Position numbers and translations under genes: made by a program
Notes under the pieces: generated by a model
What the model was told of the DNA's origin: nothing
What the model saw: the letters and a program-made list of their open reading frames with translations, nothing else
The model's database searches: none
Assembly (NCBI RefSeq): GCF_901827175.1
Contig: NZ_LR594662.1
Location: forward strand, 5,208,001 to 5,272,000
DNA length: 64,000 nt
Origin: Variovorax sp. RA8
GTDB taxonomy: Bacteria; Pseudomonadota; Gammaproteobacteria; Burkholderiales; Burkholderiaceae_C
Direction: 5' to 3'
Shown: piece by piece, positions 16,517-25,769 of the stretch
How positions within the stretch are numbered: position 1 is the first letter of the stretch
Layout: each line of letters begins with the position of its first letter

Positions 16517-16916
16517 ATATTTTCATCTTCATTGATTGTTGCCTGGTCTCTGACTTCGGCTTTATTTGCTTATCTAACTTTTCCATCAGCTTTTCAGTTT
16601 CACGGGCCTTGATGACTTCATCGCACTTTTCAACAACAAGCAGCAAACTGTGTTTTGAATCGAATGTGGAAAGTCCAGCCTTTACAAGAAATTCCTTGTC
16701 AATATCTGTAGTAGCTCCATCTAAATTACCTTGAGTTATTGACCTTATGGATGCTGTTTTGAGAATTTTAGGATACTCATCTCCATATAACTTTGTCCCG
16801 CCAAGCAATGGCATAGCCTTCATGCCAAAGCTAGTTGCCCCGTCCATAGCAAAATCTGCCCTTACTAAGTTTTCTGGTAGATCTGCGAGCATTTCAAAAT
16901 GATTGAAGTCATCCAT
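16515..16916 (-). CDS. Hypothetical protein with DUF4116-type C-terminal module and KMKI tail (133 aa)
   Basis: The ATG at 16916 overlaps the upstream stop as ATGA; the in-frame GTG three bases earlier is less likely. The body is not clearly DUF4116. The end repeats the shared module: helical EKLMEKLDKQIKPK, then QSMKMKI. It is co-translated with the 254-aa protein upstream. Function unknown. Confidence 0.62.
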   Translation of the reverse strand: MDDFNHFEMLADLPENLVRADFAMDGATSFGMKAMPLLGGTKLYGDEYPKILKTASIRSITQGNLDGATTDIDKEFLVKAGLSTFDSKHSLLLVVEKCDEVIKARETEKLMEKLDKQIKPKSETRQQSMKMKI

Positions 16917-17680
16917 CACATACCTCTGCTCATCTTCATGGTTGGCTTTTGAGTGATGCCACTCTTCTCTCTCATAGCAAACAACTTGTCAGCTATTGAT
17001 GGAAGTGCAGGAGCTTTAAAATTTTGGATTCCGGCTTTTTGAGGCTCAACCTTGGCACCTTCAACTTTTATCTCATCGTTCGGAGCTTTAACCTGTTTGA
17101 CTAAGACATGAGTGTTTGGCTTAATACCGTACATCTCAGCTTTGTATTCTTTGAAGGCTTTGTGTGCTTCTTTCTCAAGTTGCTCTATGTCTCTTGGAGC
17201 CAAAGAGTTATCAAGTGAATGAGCATAGTCAAATTTAGCTTCCTGCAATTTGAAGTATGCAGTCTCAAAGCCGTGCTGATGTTTCAGGACATCGCGTTGC
17301 TCCCAATCAGCTTTGAGCATCTCAGCCTTATGAGTCTCAAGAATGTTACGGTGGGCTAAATCCTTGCCTGTTTGAACTCTCCACTGTGCATCAGGATCTT
17401 GCAAGCCAACATGCAACTCTCTATATTGGAAAGTGTTCATATTGTGATGAATGCCAAATGCCATTGAAGTTTCCTGATTCTTCGTATTGTTGAAGAAGTC
17501 GCGGGCTTTCCTTGGGTCTTTGTGCATCTCAAAGTTCATTTCTTGAACCATGGCATTCATGGTCAATGCTGGATGAAGTTCTGTTTTTGGCTCTGGGTTC
17601 AAAGCTTCTTTTCTCTTCATCTCTGATCTCAAGAAATCGCCAAAATCTAGGATTTCTTTTTCTTGTGTTTTCGTAGTCAT
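16916..17680 (-). CDS. Unknown basic helical protein (254 aa)
   Basis: Not recognised. Soluble and strongly charged, His/Lys/Glu-rich, helical from about residue 10 to 190. A Lys/Pro-rich linker then leads to a basic end (KPTMKMSRGM). It lies in the transfer region directly downstream of the second coupling-like ATPase but has its own promoter. The dispersed GAGCTTTAAAATTTT motif is embedded in the coding sequence at 17011-17032. Confidence 0.62.
   Translation of the reverse strand: MTTKTQEKEILDFGDFLRSEMKRKEALNPEPKTELHPALTMNAMVQEMNFEMHKDPRKARDFFNNTKNQETSMAFGIHHNMNTFQYRELHVGLQDPDAQWRVQTGKDLAHRNILETHKAEMLKADWEQRDVLKHQHGFETAYFKLQEAKFDYAHSLDNSLAPRDIEQLEKEAHKAFKEYKAEMYGIKPNTHVLVKQVKAPNDEIKVEGAKVEPQKAGIQNFKAPALPSIADKLFAMREKSGITQKPTMKMSRGM
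17011..17032 (+). repeat. Dispersed GAGCTTTAAAATTTT motif, copy 2
   Basis: Forward copy inside the 16916-17680 gene, where it encodes Asn-Phe-Lys-Ala. Presence inside coding sequence argues against a simple promoter role. Confidence 0.6.
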
Positions 17681-17703
17681 AATGCTCCTTAGTTGTTCTT
17701 ATA

Positions 17704-17731
17704 GTTGTAGCAAAAAACATTTAAATGTCAA
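17704..17731 (-). promoter_or_regulatory. Predicted promoter for the 16916-17680 gene
   Basis: TTGACA (17726-17731), 16 bases, TACAAC (17704-17709) preceded by TGC. The spacer carries a different dyad, ACATTTAAATGT. It overlaps the end of the coupling-protein gene. Confidence 0.55.
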
Positions 17732-20304
17732 TTTTTGGTCATCTCATCTAGACCATCTCTTTTCTGTTTCCAAGCATCCTCAGACTTCTTCTTTGAAGTG
17801 GTCACATTCTTCTTGGCATCAGTGAATATCTCAGCCACGTGCGATACAGACTTCGCTAGGCTTCCACCAAGAGCTTCCATGGCAATGTCCTTCATGAGAC
17901 TGCCTTGCATGCCCTCATCCTCACTGGGCAGGTTGTAGAGGGGTGCACGCTCTGAACGGTTGATGGCTGCTTCCATAGCATCAAGCTCCTCGGGTGAGAA
18001 GTCCTCATCGGTCATCTCTGAAGCGGCGTCGACGACGATGTCGTCTTCGTCCACAAACACCTCAATCCTCGGCTTGGGTCCACCCGCAGGAGGAGATGGC
18101 AGCATGGTTGCCTTGAGCTGCGCTACATCCACCTGTGCAGGCTTGTAGGTCTTGCCACTGATCCAGTCCGCAGCTTCAGGCTTGTATGGCTTCGGGTAGT
18201 CGCGTACTACTGGCGCCGTCATCAGGTAGGCATTGGCTTCGTTGCCTGGCAGGTAGAGATAGTGAATCTCGTTGCCCTTGGTTCCAAACAAGCTGTTTAC
18301 TTCGTCTGGAGTGATGACAAGCTCGTTGTCGTGTACCTGATTGTTAATACTGGTTGATGTACCGCTCTCCTGCATCGTCTTGCTCGTGTGGGTCTTGCTG
18401 ATGTGCTTTTTGCCCACTAGGTTTGAAACCATTTCGGCTGAGGTGCCTTGGTTCATACCCATGATGTAGATGTTGCCAGTGTTCGCTAATATGAACTCTA
18501 AGAATTCGAGCGAATAGACAGATTTTAATTGTGAGAAGTCCTGACAAGATAATGTCACAACTATCCCTTTAGAAGCAAACATCTCAAGTGCTGGCTGTAC
18601 AAATTCCTTTAAGTTTCCAAGGCTCTGGAACTCATCACAAACAATGTTCAGGTTACGAAGTGCCAGTTGATCAGTCTTGTCTTCTTGATAAAATTTGTCA
18701 TTGACCATAGATGTCAGATACAGCAATAATCCACGAATGACACCATCCATTTGAGTCTTGAACCTTCCAGAGGGCTTTAGTATGACAACCTTTTTCTTTG
18801 GATTCTCATCAAGCAACCAACGGCGCATTGAAAATCTCTCGCGTCCTTCGTAGCCATCCCATACTTCAGCCCATTTCAAAATAGGCTCTATGTTCTTCAA
18901 GTGCTCATTTATATAGACCTTGTGAACATGCTCAAGCTGAGCTGGCTCAATAAACTCGTCCATTCCTGAGACTTGCTCATCCCACGGCTTTTGTAGCTCA
19001 GCCTTGAGGTCAATCCACTTCCATTTTGGCTTCAGCTTGTTGAGTTTCTTGATGTGTGCATAGATGATTGACGATGTGCAAACATTCCATGGAATGATTA
19101 CATCAACATCTTTGCCTTCCTCGTGAATGGTTTTGATGACCGGAAAGGCATTGGCTAGATACCACTCAAGCCAAAACTGTTTCTTCAAGAGCTTCGCACT
19201 CATCTGATGGATTGCAACCTTGTAGTCATAGCCATCCCATATACGAGCCACATCATTGAGGAACATCAAGTTGGTTGCAACAGTTCCCACAATTGAACTC
19301 AGTGGTGTTTCTCCCATTCTTAGAATTGGTCCAAGCTCTGGGTAGTATTTATCAAGCAGCGGCGTCAGGTTTTCAACTGACATATCCTTGAAGTATGCGA
19401 AGTTGTTGTAGCTCCAATCGCTCCCAGCTTCTTTAACTAATATCGCACCAATGCCAGTGGTTAGTGCACGTGCAGATTTTCCCCAGAATGGGTCTTTCTC
19501 TGATACATCAATCAAGCCTGCCGCGAACTGTGCAAAGTCTTGAGGAAGCAGTAAGTCTTTAGCAATGTCATGAGGAACTGAGAATTTTTCATCTGGGGCA
19601 ATCTGAATCATGTCTCTCTTGTGGAATAGCTCTGCATACTCGCCTTTAGGCGTATCAATAATCAAAAGCTTGTAGAGTTCCTTCTTCAAAATCTTGTGGT
19701 AGTAGACTTGCATTACCACTTCTTTGTTCTTCACACCCTTACCGCGTCTGCTGCCTCCAATTATCAGGTTATGAACTCTTCGGGCCTGATCCGACATATA
19801 GATGATGATTGCTTTTTTGGGATCATAGGTTTCAGGCTTGAGAACATTGAACCCCACACTCGTTGCCATGATGAGTCCTGCTGCACTGGTGCGAATCTGT
19901 CTATCCATTACCTCTTTCAGGTCAGCGAATCCTCTTTTGCCCTTGAGCAACTTCCTGCCTCGTACTTGAATGTTCAGTTCTACGGGTTCCCATGAATTCC
20001 TGCTAAACCAATAGAAACCTCCTGCACCTATAGTGAGACTGATTGCCTTGCGAATTGCCAATGTGAGTGCATCGCCTATGGTGAACCAGCTATAAATCAG
20101 TTTGAAGTACGAAATGATGGCATCCAGCTTGGTAGCCATCGGGGGTCTTTCTGTGACAAACCACAGAGCCAAAAAAGCGATGGCTAAACAAAAAAGGAAC
20201 CCGCAGGTCCCTATGTATATTGCTCGACCTACATAAACTACTGGTCTGGTTCCATCAAGTATTCGTTTGTCACCCGGCCCTAGGTAGATTGGCTTGTCGT
20301 TCAT
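17728..20304 (-). CDS. Type IV coupling protein (TraD-like), 858 aa
   Basis: Two N-terminal membrane helices (about residues 28-50 and 88-105), then a large cytosolic ATPase. Walker A is GGSRRGKGV at about residue 185, an atypical P-loop with K and G in place. Other TraD/VirD4 features are LLIIDTPKGEYAELF, KDPFWGKSARALTTGI, Walker B NIVCDEFQSLG and ILANTGNIYIMG. The C-terminal ~180 residues are acidic and disordered, as in TraD tails that contact relaxosomes. It overlaps the preceding small membrane gene by ATGA. It would link relaxase-bound DNA to the secretion channel. Confidence 0.85.
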   Translation of the reverse strand: MNDKPIYLGPGDKRILDGTRPVVYVGRAIYIGTCGFLFCLAIAFLALWFVTERPPMATKLDAIISYFKLIYSWFTIGDALTLAIRKAISLTIGAGGFYWFSRNSWEPVELNIQVRGRKLLKGKRGFADLKEVMDRQIRTSAAGLIMATSVGFNVLKPETYDPKKAIIIYMSDQARRVHNLIIGGSRRGKGVKNKEVVMQVYYHKILKKELYKLLIIDTPKGEYAELFHKRDMIQIAPDEKFSVPHDIAKDLLLPQDFAQFAAGLIDVSEKDPFWGKSARALTTGIGAILVKEAGSDWSYNNFAYFKDMSVENLTPLLDKYYPELGPILRMGETPLSSIVGTVATNLMFLNDVARIWDGYDYKVAIHQMSAKLLKKQFWLEWYLANAFPVIKTIHEEGKDVDVIIPWNVCTSSIIYAHIKKLNKLKPKWKWIDLKAELQKPWDEQVSGMDEFIEPAQLEHVHKVYINEHLKNIEPILKWAEVWDGYEGRERFSMRRWLLDENPKKKVVILKPSGRFKTQMDGVIRGLLLYLTSMVNDKFYQEDKTDQLALRNLNIVCDEFQSLGNLKEFVQPALEMFASKGIVVTLSCQDFSQLKSVYSLEFLEFILANTGNIYIMGMNQGTSAEMVSNLVGKKHISKTHTSKTMQESGTSTSINNQVHDNELVITPDEVNSLFGTKGNEIHYLYLPGNEANAYLMTAPVVRDYPKPYKPEAADWISGKTYKPAQVDVAQLKATMLPSPPAGGPKPRIEVFVDEDDIVVDAASEMTDEDFSPEELDAMEAAINRSERAPLYNLPSEDEGMQGSLMKDIAMEALGGSLAKSVSHVAEIFTDAKKNVTTSKKKSEDAWKQKRDGLDEMTKN

Positions 20305-20744
20305 GCCTTGTCACCAAACATCATTCTTTTCCAGTTGGATTGAAAGTAGGTCCAACGGTCGGTGTCTTTCATTGCAGCAACTTCTTGTTTGGCTTCTTCG
20401 CAACCTTGAGTAGCAAGTTCGTCATCCATCTTGAGCATGCTAGCGTCGTTGTACTGTTGAGATTCTTTGCCATCTTTTATATCTAAGACATCGTATTTGG
20501 ATGTTGGATTGAAAAGTAATCCGTAGTCTTTGAGATATGCAGTTTCCTTAGCTGCAAATTCAGCCTTGGGTTCAATGCACTTAACTTTAATGATGTCATC
20601 TTTTTCTAAGCTGATTCTTCTGTTTTCCATGATGGCTGCGCCTTGAACTTTGGTCATGTAAAAGTCATAGAAAGTTAGTGAGCCGATCAGTACGGTTCCG
20701 ATAAATGCTGCCACTGCGATTGGTTTGATAATTTCCTTGTTCAT
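20301..20744 (-). CDS. Single-pass membrane protein next to coupling protein (147 aa)
   Basis: Not recognised. Residues ~8-28 form a signal-anchor (IAVAAFIGTVLIGSLTFYDF); the rest is soluble and probably periplasmic. AAGGAG precedes ATG-ATG; the second ATG (20744) has better spacing. Translationally coupled to the coupling-protein gene, so a role in the transfer complex is likely. Confidence 0.65.
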   Translation of the reverse strand: MNKEIIKPIAVAAFIGTVLIGSLTFYDFYMTKVQGAAIMENRRISLEKDDIIKVKCIEPKAEFAAKETAYLKDYGLLFNPTSKYDVLDIKDGKESQQYNDASMLKMDDELATQGCEEAKQEVAAMKDTDRWTYFQSNWKRMMFGDKA

Positions 20745-20754
20745 CATGTGCTCC

Positions 20755-21018
20755 TTAAAATATTGATGTGATGTTGGTTATCGTTGTGATTAACCCGACT
20801 GTGGTTAACAGTCCGATAGCTAAAGGTGTAAAGAAGTTGTACAGGTCGTAAAACTTTTCGTTGCGCACATTCTTCATGTAGGTGGCTCTAAGTTCTTCTG
20901 CATCTTCCTGGCTAGGCTGTACATAGCCTTTCATGATTACTGGGTCAACATACGAGTCTTGCTCTACATTGCTGGTCATGAAATCTTCATATTCTTGTAC
21001 TGGGTCAACTGTGTTCAT
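20755..21018 (-). CDS. Small membrane protein of the transfer operon (87 aa)
   Basis: Not recognised. Acidic N-terminal ~55 residues, then one hydrophobic helix at about 62-87 (FFTPLAIGLLTTVGLITTITN). First gene behind the dyad-family promoter at 21051, followed closely by the 147-aa membrane protein and the coupling protein. Confidence 0.65.
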   Translation of the reverse strand: MNTVDPVQEYEDFMTSNVEQDSYVDPVIMKGYVQPSQEDAEELRATYMKNVRNEKFYDLYNFFTPLAIGLLTTVGLITTITNITSIF

Positions 21019-21050
21019 ATGTTCTCCGTATTCTTGTTGTTCTTATAATT

Positions 21051-21078
21051 AACTTAGCAGATATATTGTGATTTGCAA
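21051..21078 (-). promoter_or_regulatory. Dyad-family promoter for the coupling-protein operon
   Basis: TTGCAA (21073-21078), 16 bases, TAAGTT (21051-21056) preceded by TGC. One arm of the dyad is imperfect (CAATAC). Confidence 0.6.
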
Positions 21079-21105
21079 TACCTCTTGATAAATAATTTAG
21101 ACAAC

Positions 21106-21127
21106 AAAAAAGCACCCGTAGGTGCTT
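21106..21127 (-). terminator. Terminator of the 21158-21550 gene
   Basis: GCACC-CGTA-GGTGC hairpin with A-run, same sequence as at 4275 and 4879. Confidence 0.8.
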
Positions 21128-21132
21128 AATCT

Positions 21133-21155
21133 AGAAATCAAAAATTTTAAATCTC
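21133..21155 (-). repeat. Dispersed GAGCTTTAAAATTTT motif, copy 3 (reverse)
   Basis: Reverse-oriented copy with GAGATT at its start, ending TTGATTTC. It lies between the terminator and the stop of the 21158 gene. Confidence 0.55.
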
Positions 21156-21157
21156 GT

Positions 21158-21550
21158 TTAGTCAGTTATAAACGGATCGTGGTAGGGTTCGGGGACACCT
21201 TCTTGAGAAGGAGCGTTCTCCTGCGGAGTCTTTTCCTCTTCTGGCTGATTCTTATCGCATATCCACAGAGCACCTGGTTCATCAGTTGTATGAATAATCA
21301 CATGAAGTGCGCCGCATTGAGCTTTAAGGTCTGTGCCTTGTACCATCCACATAGAATTCGGACAGATAGTGCAAATCAAGTGTTTGGATGGAGCATCAAC
21401 CTTCTTGGATAGGTTCTCAAGCACAAAGCTTTTGTGTTTAATCTTTAGAATCTTTTCCTTGGCTGTATCAGGCAAGTCAGGATGAGGGACAAATCCTGTC
21501 CATTCTTTGATTTCTGTTGGTTTAAGTGAGTCAATTGTTCTTTTTGTCAT
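21158..21550 (-). CDS. Hypothetical protein (130 aa)
   Basis: Not recognised. Soluble, with a Cys/His-containing centre (HLICTICPNSMW, CGALHVIIH) that could hold a metal: four Cys and several His over residues 55-95. Pro/Glu-rich acidic C-terminus. Monocistronic between promoter 21578 and terminator 21106, beside the relaxase gene. Confidence 0.6.
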   Translation of the reverse strand: MTKRTIDSLKPTEIKEWTGFVPHPDLPDTAKEKILKIKHKSFVLENLSKKVDAPSKHLICTICPNSMWMVQGTDLKAQCGALHVIIHTTDEPGALWICDKNQPEEEKTPQENAPSQEGVPEPYHDPFITD

Positions 21551-21577
21551 AGCTAGTCTTTCTTGTTGTTGTTATTT

Positions 21578-21608
21578 AATCTAGCAAATATATTGTGAAA
21601 AGCAATAT
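21578..21608 (-). promoter_or_regulatory. Dyad-family promoter for the 21158-21550 gene
   Basis: TTGCTT (21600-21605), 16 bases, TAGATT (21578-21583), with ATATTG-N7-CAATAT dyad. It abuts the relaxase stop codon. Confidence 0.62.
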
Positions 21609-21610
21609 GT

Positions 21611-24600
21611 TTACATAGTTTGACTTAATCCTTTTTTCTTGCCAAAGGATCTCGTCTGGGTCGGTTTCTTCACATCGGTCAGGTCTGGTGTGAAAACGGG
21701 CTTCTTGGCAGGTGCACTGGTAGTCATCTGCGGTAGCTCGTTCAAGTGCTTGATGTCGTTGATGGACTTCTTCGCAGCTTCTGGAGGACGGCTGAAGCTC
21801 ATGACATCTCGTGCCTTCTGGGCAAGCTCTACCGCCTTGCGAACCAGATCCTTGGCTTGGGCTGCTGCCTTAGAGGACAGACTGGTAGGCTGTACCTGGT
21901 CAACCTGGTTGAGGTGTGCTGGCTTGGGTGGTCCCATGAAGTCAGAAGCTACAGGCACAGGGTGAGCCACCTTGTAGCCACGCTCCTGACGAATCCGCTT
22001 GTAGGTGTCCTCCGCATGACCATCAGCCCTGTCAAAGTCGTTGGATGTCTTCTTAAAGTTGGTTTTCTGGAAGGCTTCGACCACGTTCTTCAGGTCATCC
22101 ATTACGGCTGAGGCTTTCCGGCGATTCTGTGAGTCCTTCTCCTCGTAGTTGGCTGTCAACCATGCACGTGTCTCAATGAAGCTATGAAGGACTTCTGGAG
22201 GTAGCTCCACACCTTTTTGCTTTGCAGTCCACTCAGCAACCTTCTTCATGGATGTTGTTGGAGGCTTGCCCTTCATACGGGTTGATAAGAGATCTACAAC
22301 CTCTTCAGACAGATACATCCTTGCCATGCCACGATGTCTGGAAAGTGCCACGTAGGAGCTGTGTAAGTCTGCCAAGTTCTTGCCGATGGTGAACTGAGTG
22401 TTCTCTACGGTGCCACCTTGACTCTTGTGAATCGTTTTTGCATAGGCATGTTGGAAGCTATGCTCATCTTTCAAGTTCAAGAAGTGGCGGGTGCCATCAT
22501 CAAGTTCAATCTGAATAGCACGCGGTTTGCCATTGAGAAATTTGGCAATAGATAACACACTGCCTGTCTCTGAGTTTTCTAAGGTAGTAGTTTCAGCATT
22601 GGCACTCTTTTGTTTTTTCGTGAAAACAATACGATCACCAACTGAGAATTCTCTATCTATACCGTCCTTGCCTTTTACAGTGACTTCTTCCTGTGGAAGT
22701 TGCCCCGTTTTTCTCAGAGCCTCACGGACCTTATCATTGATGCTGTCGACTTCATCATTAGAAGCGGCAAGAATAAACTTCTGCTTGAAGTCCGTCTTGT
22801 CTTCCATGTAGTGTTTAACCATCAAGTCCACTTTCCCTTTCTCGGTCTTGGTGATGTGGATGAGCCCTTTTTCGTACAACCTGTCTAAAGCTTTCTCTGA
22901 TTGACCTGAGGCCAGCTCTTCAACAAGCTCACGCTGCCAATGATCTCTTTGGCGATTGATGGTAGTAACAGGTGCAGTTGTGAACTGTTCGTTCAAAACT
23001 TTAAAGCTTCCACCAAAGCCTACAGGCTGCAATTGCTCCTTTTCCCCGGTCAATACAAGCTTACTTCCTGCCATGTTTGCGGCTTTGATAATCTTGTAGA
23101 GAGTCTCCGTGTCAGCCATACCGGCTTCATCCACAAAGATTACATGCTTGTTGGTAAGCTTTACTTTTCCAAGTTCGATTTGTTTAATCAGGGCACTTGA
23201 ATTGAAGAAGGTGCCTTTCTTCATGCCGGTGTCTTTAGCTAATGACTTGGTGGCATGTCCAGCCGGTGAAGTGCCAATGATTGAAAAACCATTTCTCTCG
23301 TACTCCTCTTTGACGACACGAAGAAGAGTAGATTTGCCTGAGCCTGCACGGCCAGCGATGTTCATCACTGCACCTGGCTGAGTCATGGCAAGTGCTATGG
23401 CATTCTTCTGACCTACAGAAAATTGAAACTGCTTGCTAGGTGTGGTGTTCGCTACTTCGCATGCAAGGATCGCTTTGAACACATCTTCTCTGGCAAGCAC
23501 AAACCTAGTCTCGCTCTCTCTGGCTTTAAGTGACTCGCTGATGTACTTATCCATCTCCAGAATGCCAGTGGTAGTAAATCGAACATCACGGCCAAAACGA
23601 AGCTGTTTTTGTTTTCTAAGCTCTGGATCTGAGATGGTGTCAGCAAGGAAGTCTTTGAAATATTCCCTTTGGTCTTTGTCCATTACTTGATGGCACTGAG
23701 ACTTAAACACGTATTCAGCATGTCTTTCTGAAGTGTCACGGTCACAGATTCCGATTAGTTGCTTATGAACGTGCGCCTTAATCTGATCTTCACTGAAAAC
23801 AACATCTTTATGTTTGCGAAGATAGTTGCTGACCATCAATGCAGGATCTGGAAGTTCTACTTGAGCCTTGACCTGGTTAAAGTCTTGGTGTGCAGCAATG
23901 CTTTTTGCAGTGAAGCCGTGCTTGGAGAACTTGTCAGCCCAAATCGCTTTCATCTCACTTGGAGACAAATCTGTCTTGTCTAACTTGAGTTCCTTACGGG
24001 CAATCTCTTCAGCAACGAATCCTCTGACTTTCAGTTTCTTCATCAGAGCTTCCATTTCCTTGGATCTAGCTCCCAGCTCGCTTCGAAGAGATTCAGGAAT
24101 AAACTTATCTTCTACATCCCATGAAGCAATGTTTTTCTCATGGTCTTGCAGAAACTCGTTGTCCTTGTCTTCATCCAAGTAGATGGGCTTGAAGGTCAGT
24201 CCATACTCTTTCTCAAGAAAAGGGTACATCTCAAGTTGGAAGATGGCGTTGTACTTGTCTTTGTTCTTGATGATTAAATCATTGCAGACAGACAAAAGTT
24301 TGCCGTCATAACCCATTGCAGTATTTAAAAGATCGTAGTGCCAGTGTTTATGACATTCTGGTCCTCCGTTACCTTTGCCATCGTATGCAGTTCCACGATT
24401 CTCTATATGGTGGAAGCTCACTGCTAGAAGCTCTTTGACATACTGCAAATCAACACCATCTGTACCTGTACGGATGAAGGCATCTCTTTCCATTTCAGGA
24501 AGGATGTGCTCAGTGAAAATCTTATTCACATGATTGGTAAGCTTGCTCTCCAGTGAAGGATCTGCAATCTCCATGGCTGTAAGAACATTGGAAGTATTTC

Positions 24601-25048
24601 TTCCAAGTGTGAAAACAAACTCAGTGCCAATTCTTTTATCCTTCCCCGCATCTTCGGGCTTGTACTTGCCGTCCTCGCCAATTGGAGTGGCGTTTTTGTT
24701 AAGCTTTATCATCAGGCCTCTTGGTGTCTCTATCGGAAACCTGAGAAGAGCTTGTGCCTCATTAACTTTGGGAAGATATTCCACAGGGCAGTAGCCGTTG
24801 GATAAATCTTCCCAAAGCTCTAGAGTTAAAAATCTGTCTTCAATACCAAGACTCTTCGCTAACCCACCAGCAATCAACGGTGAGTAAGGCATCTTTTTAA
24901 CGATGTCACGATATTTTGGGTCATTCAAGTCTGGGTTCTTATCGTCAGGAAACAAGAAGGCAATTTCCTTCTCACATGCTTGCCTGTTATAAAGTAGCTG
25001 ACCTTCGTGATACTTGCCATTTGTCATATTCATGTAGTCAATGAGCAT
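21611..25048 (-). CDS. MobF relaxase-helicase (TraI/TrwC family)
   Basis: 1145 residues, normal for TrwC/TraI relaxases. The N-terminal relaxase domain carries likely nicking tyrosines among Tyr5, Tyr13 and Tyr20 (MLIDYMNMTNGKYHEGQ) and the metal-binding three-His motif HKHWH near residue 232. The C-terminal helicase has Walker A GRAGSGKSTLL near 560, Walker B VIFVDEAGMAD, GEKEQLQPVGFGG, TIHKSQGGTVE and YVALSRHRG (motif VI). It nicks oriT, covalently pilots the strand and unwinds DNA during conjugation. It ends in a basic tail (FGKKKGLSQTM). The operon continues from five small upstream genes. Confidence 0.93.
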   Translation of the reverse strand: MLIDYMNMTNGKYHEGQLLYNRQACEKEIAFLFPDDKNPDLNDPKYRDIVKKMPYSPLIAGGLAKSLGIEDRFLTLELWEDLSNGYCPVEYLPKVNEAQALLRFPIETPRGLMIKLNKNATPIGEDGKYKPEDAGKDKRIGTEFVFTLGRNTSNVLTAMEIADPSLESKLTNHVNKIFTEHILPEMERDAFIRTGTDGVDLQYVKELLAVSFHHIENRGTAYDGKGNGGPECHKHWHYDLLNTAMGYDGKLLSVCNDLIIKNKDKYNAIFQLEMYPFLEKEYGLTFKPIYLDEDKDNEFLQDHEKNIASWDVEDKFIPESLRSELGARSKEMEALMKKLKVRGFVAEEIARKELKLDKTDLSPSEMKAIWADKFSKHGFTAKSIAAHQDFNQVKAQVELPDPALMVSNYLRKHKDVVFSEDQIKAHVHKQLIGICDRDTSERHAEYVFKSQCHQVMDKDQREYFKDFLADTISDPELRKQKQLRFGRDVRFTTTGILEMDKYISESLKARESETRFVLAREDVFKAILACEVANTTPSKQFQFSVGQKNAIALAMTQPGAVMNIAGRAGSGKSTLLRVVKEEYERNGFSIIGTSPAGHATKSLAKDTGMKKGTFFNSSALIKQIELGKVKLTNKHVIFVDEAGMADTETLYKIIKAANMAGSKLVLTGEKEQLQPVGFGGSFKVLNEQFTTAPVTTINRQRDHWQRELVEELASGQSEKALDRLYEKGLIHITKTEKGKVDLMVKHYMEDKTDFKQKFILAASNDEVDSINDKVREALRKTGQLPQEEVTVKGKDGIDREFSVGDRIVFTKKQKSANAETTTLENSETGSVLSIAKFLNGKPRAIQIELDDGTRHFLNLKDEHSFQHAYAKTIHKSQGGTVENTQFTIGKNLADLHSSYVALSRHRGMARMYLSEEVVDLLSTRMKGKPPTTSMKKVAEWTAKQKGVELPPEVLHSFIETRAWLTANYEEKDSQNRRKASAVMDDLKNVVEAFQKTNFKKTSNDFDRADGHAEDTYKRIRQERGYKVAHPVPVASDFMGPPKPAHLNQVDQVQPTSLSSKAAAQAKDLVRKAVELAQKARDVMSFSRPPEAAKKSINDIKHLNELPQMTTSAPAKKPVFTPDLTDVKKPTQTRSFGKKKGLSQTM

Positions 25049-25050
25049 GA

Positions 25051-25497
25051 TTAGATTCCTCCAAAGGTTTCTTTGAAGTCAATCATCTTCTCTATCTTGT
25101 CTAGAGTAGCCATGGTGGAAGAAAATGCCTGAGCCTTGTTCAAATACTCAACAATCATTTCATAACGTTTTTCTGCGATGAAACTGATGCCACAATCTTG
25201 TGCAGCTATCACTCTTCCATCTGCTTGAAGTTGAATGTGGTAATGACTAAGAGGGTAGCTGGGGTCGCTTGGAGACAATGGCACTTCACGGCTTAGTATG
25301 TAAATAGCCATCTTTTCAGGCTTCAACATCTCGTTGACATTGCTCAAGAACATGTCAATGGTTGCTTCCTTGAGCTGATTATTTATTTTCAGTCTGTCGG
25401 AAAGTGCTGCCATTTCTTCGGCAATACCATAGCTGGACATATAAAGGGCTGTAAGCTCCTTCTTGACTGCTTGTGTGATTTGATTGTTGTAGTTCAT
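25051..25497 (-). CDS. Hypothetical protein upstream of relaxase (148 aa)
   Basis: Not recognised. Soluble, helical N-terminus, then a beta-rich centre (HYHIQLQADGRVIAAQDCG). Its ATG overlaps the stop of the 91-aa gene, and its leader lies inside that gene's tail codons. It is separated from the relaxase start by two bases, so it is probably a relaxosome accessory. Confidence 0.6.
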   Translation of the reverse strand: MNYNNQITQAVKKELTALYMSSYGIAEEMAALSDRLKINNQLKEATIDMFLSNVNEMLKPEKMAIYILSREVPLSPSDPSYPLSHYHIQLQADGRVIAAQDCGISFIAEKRYEMIVEYLNKAQAFSSTMATLDKIEKMIDFKETFGGI

Positions 25498-25769
25498 ATC
25501 TTTGTCTTTCTTGTTGTTGTATGTTCTTTTGGTGGCAACTCTGCTTCAAGCTTGATACTGATTTCATTGCCTCCTATCAGGTAGAGTTCAATCCATTTAC
25601 AGTTTTTCCCTATGGGGGCATTTCTGTAATACTGACCACTTGGCTTGTCATTGATGACTAGGTTGTGCTTTTTAGCCCATGCCTTAGTCGTGTAGCCCAT
25701 AAGTTCCCACGGAGTTCCATTCATGTTTGGAAGCTGTTCGTTGTAGCTTGGATGGGTTGGCTTTCTCAC
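25494..25769 (-). CDS. Small protein with TTTRKTKI tail (91 aa)
   Basis: Not recognised. Soluble, with a Trp/Tyr-rich centre. The last eight residues TTTRKTKI are encoded by ACA-ACA-ACA-AGA-AAG, the same bases that serve as leader and ribosome site of the next gene, whose ATG overlaps the stop. This makes it a key test case for whether the tail is peptide-selected or a by-product of the leader. Confidence 0.6.
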   Translation of the reverse strand: MRKPTHPSYNEQLPNMNGTPWELMGYTTKAWAKKHNLVINDKPSGQYYRNAPIGKNCKWIELYLIGGNEISIKLEAELPPKEHTTTRKTKI

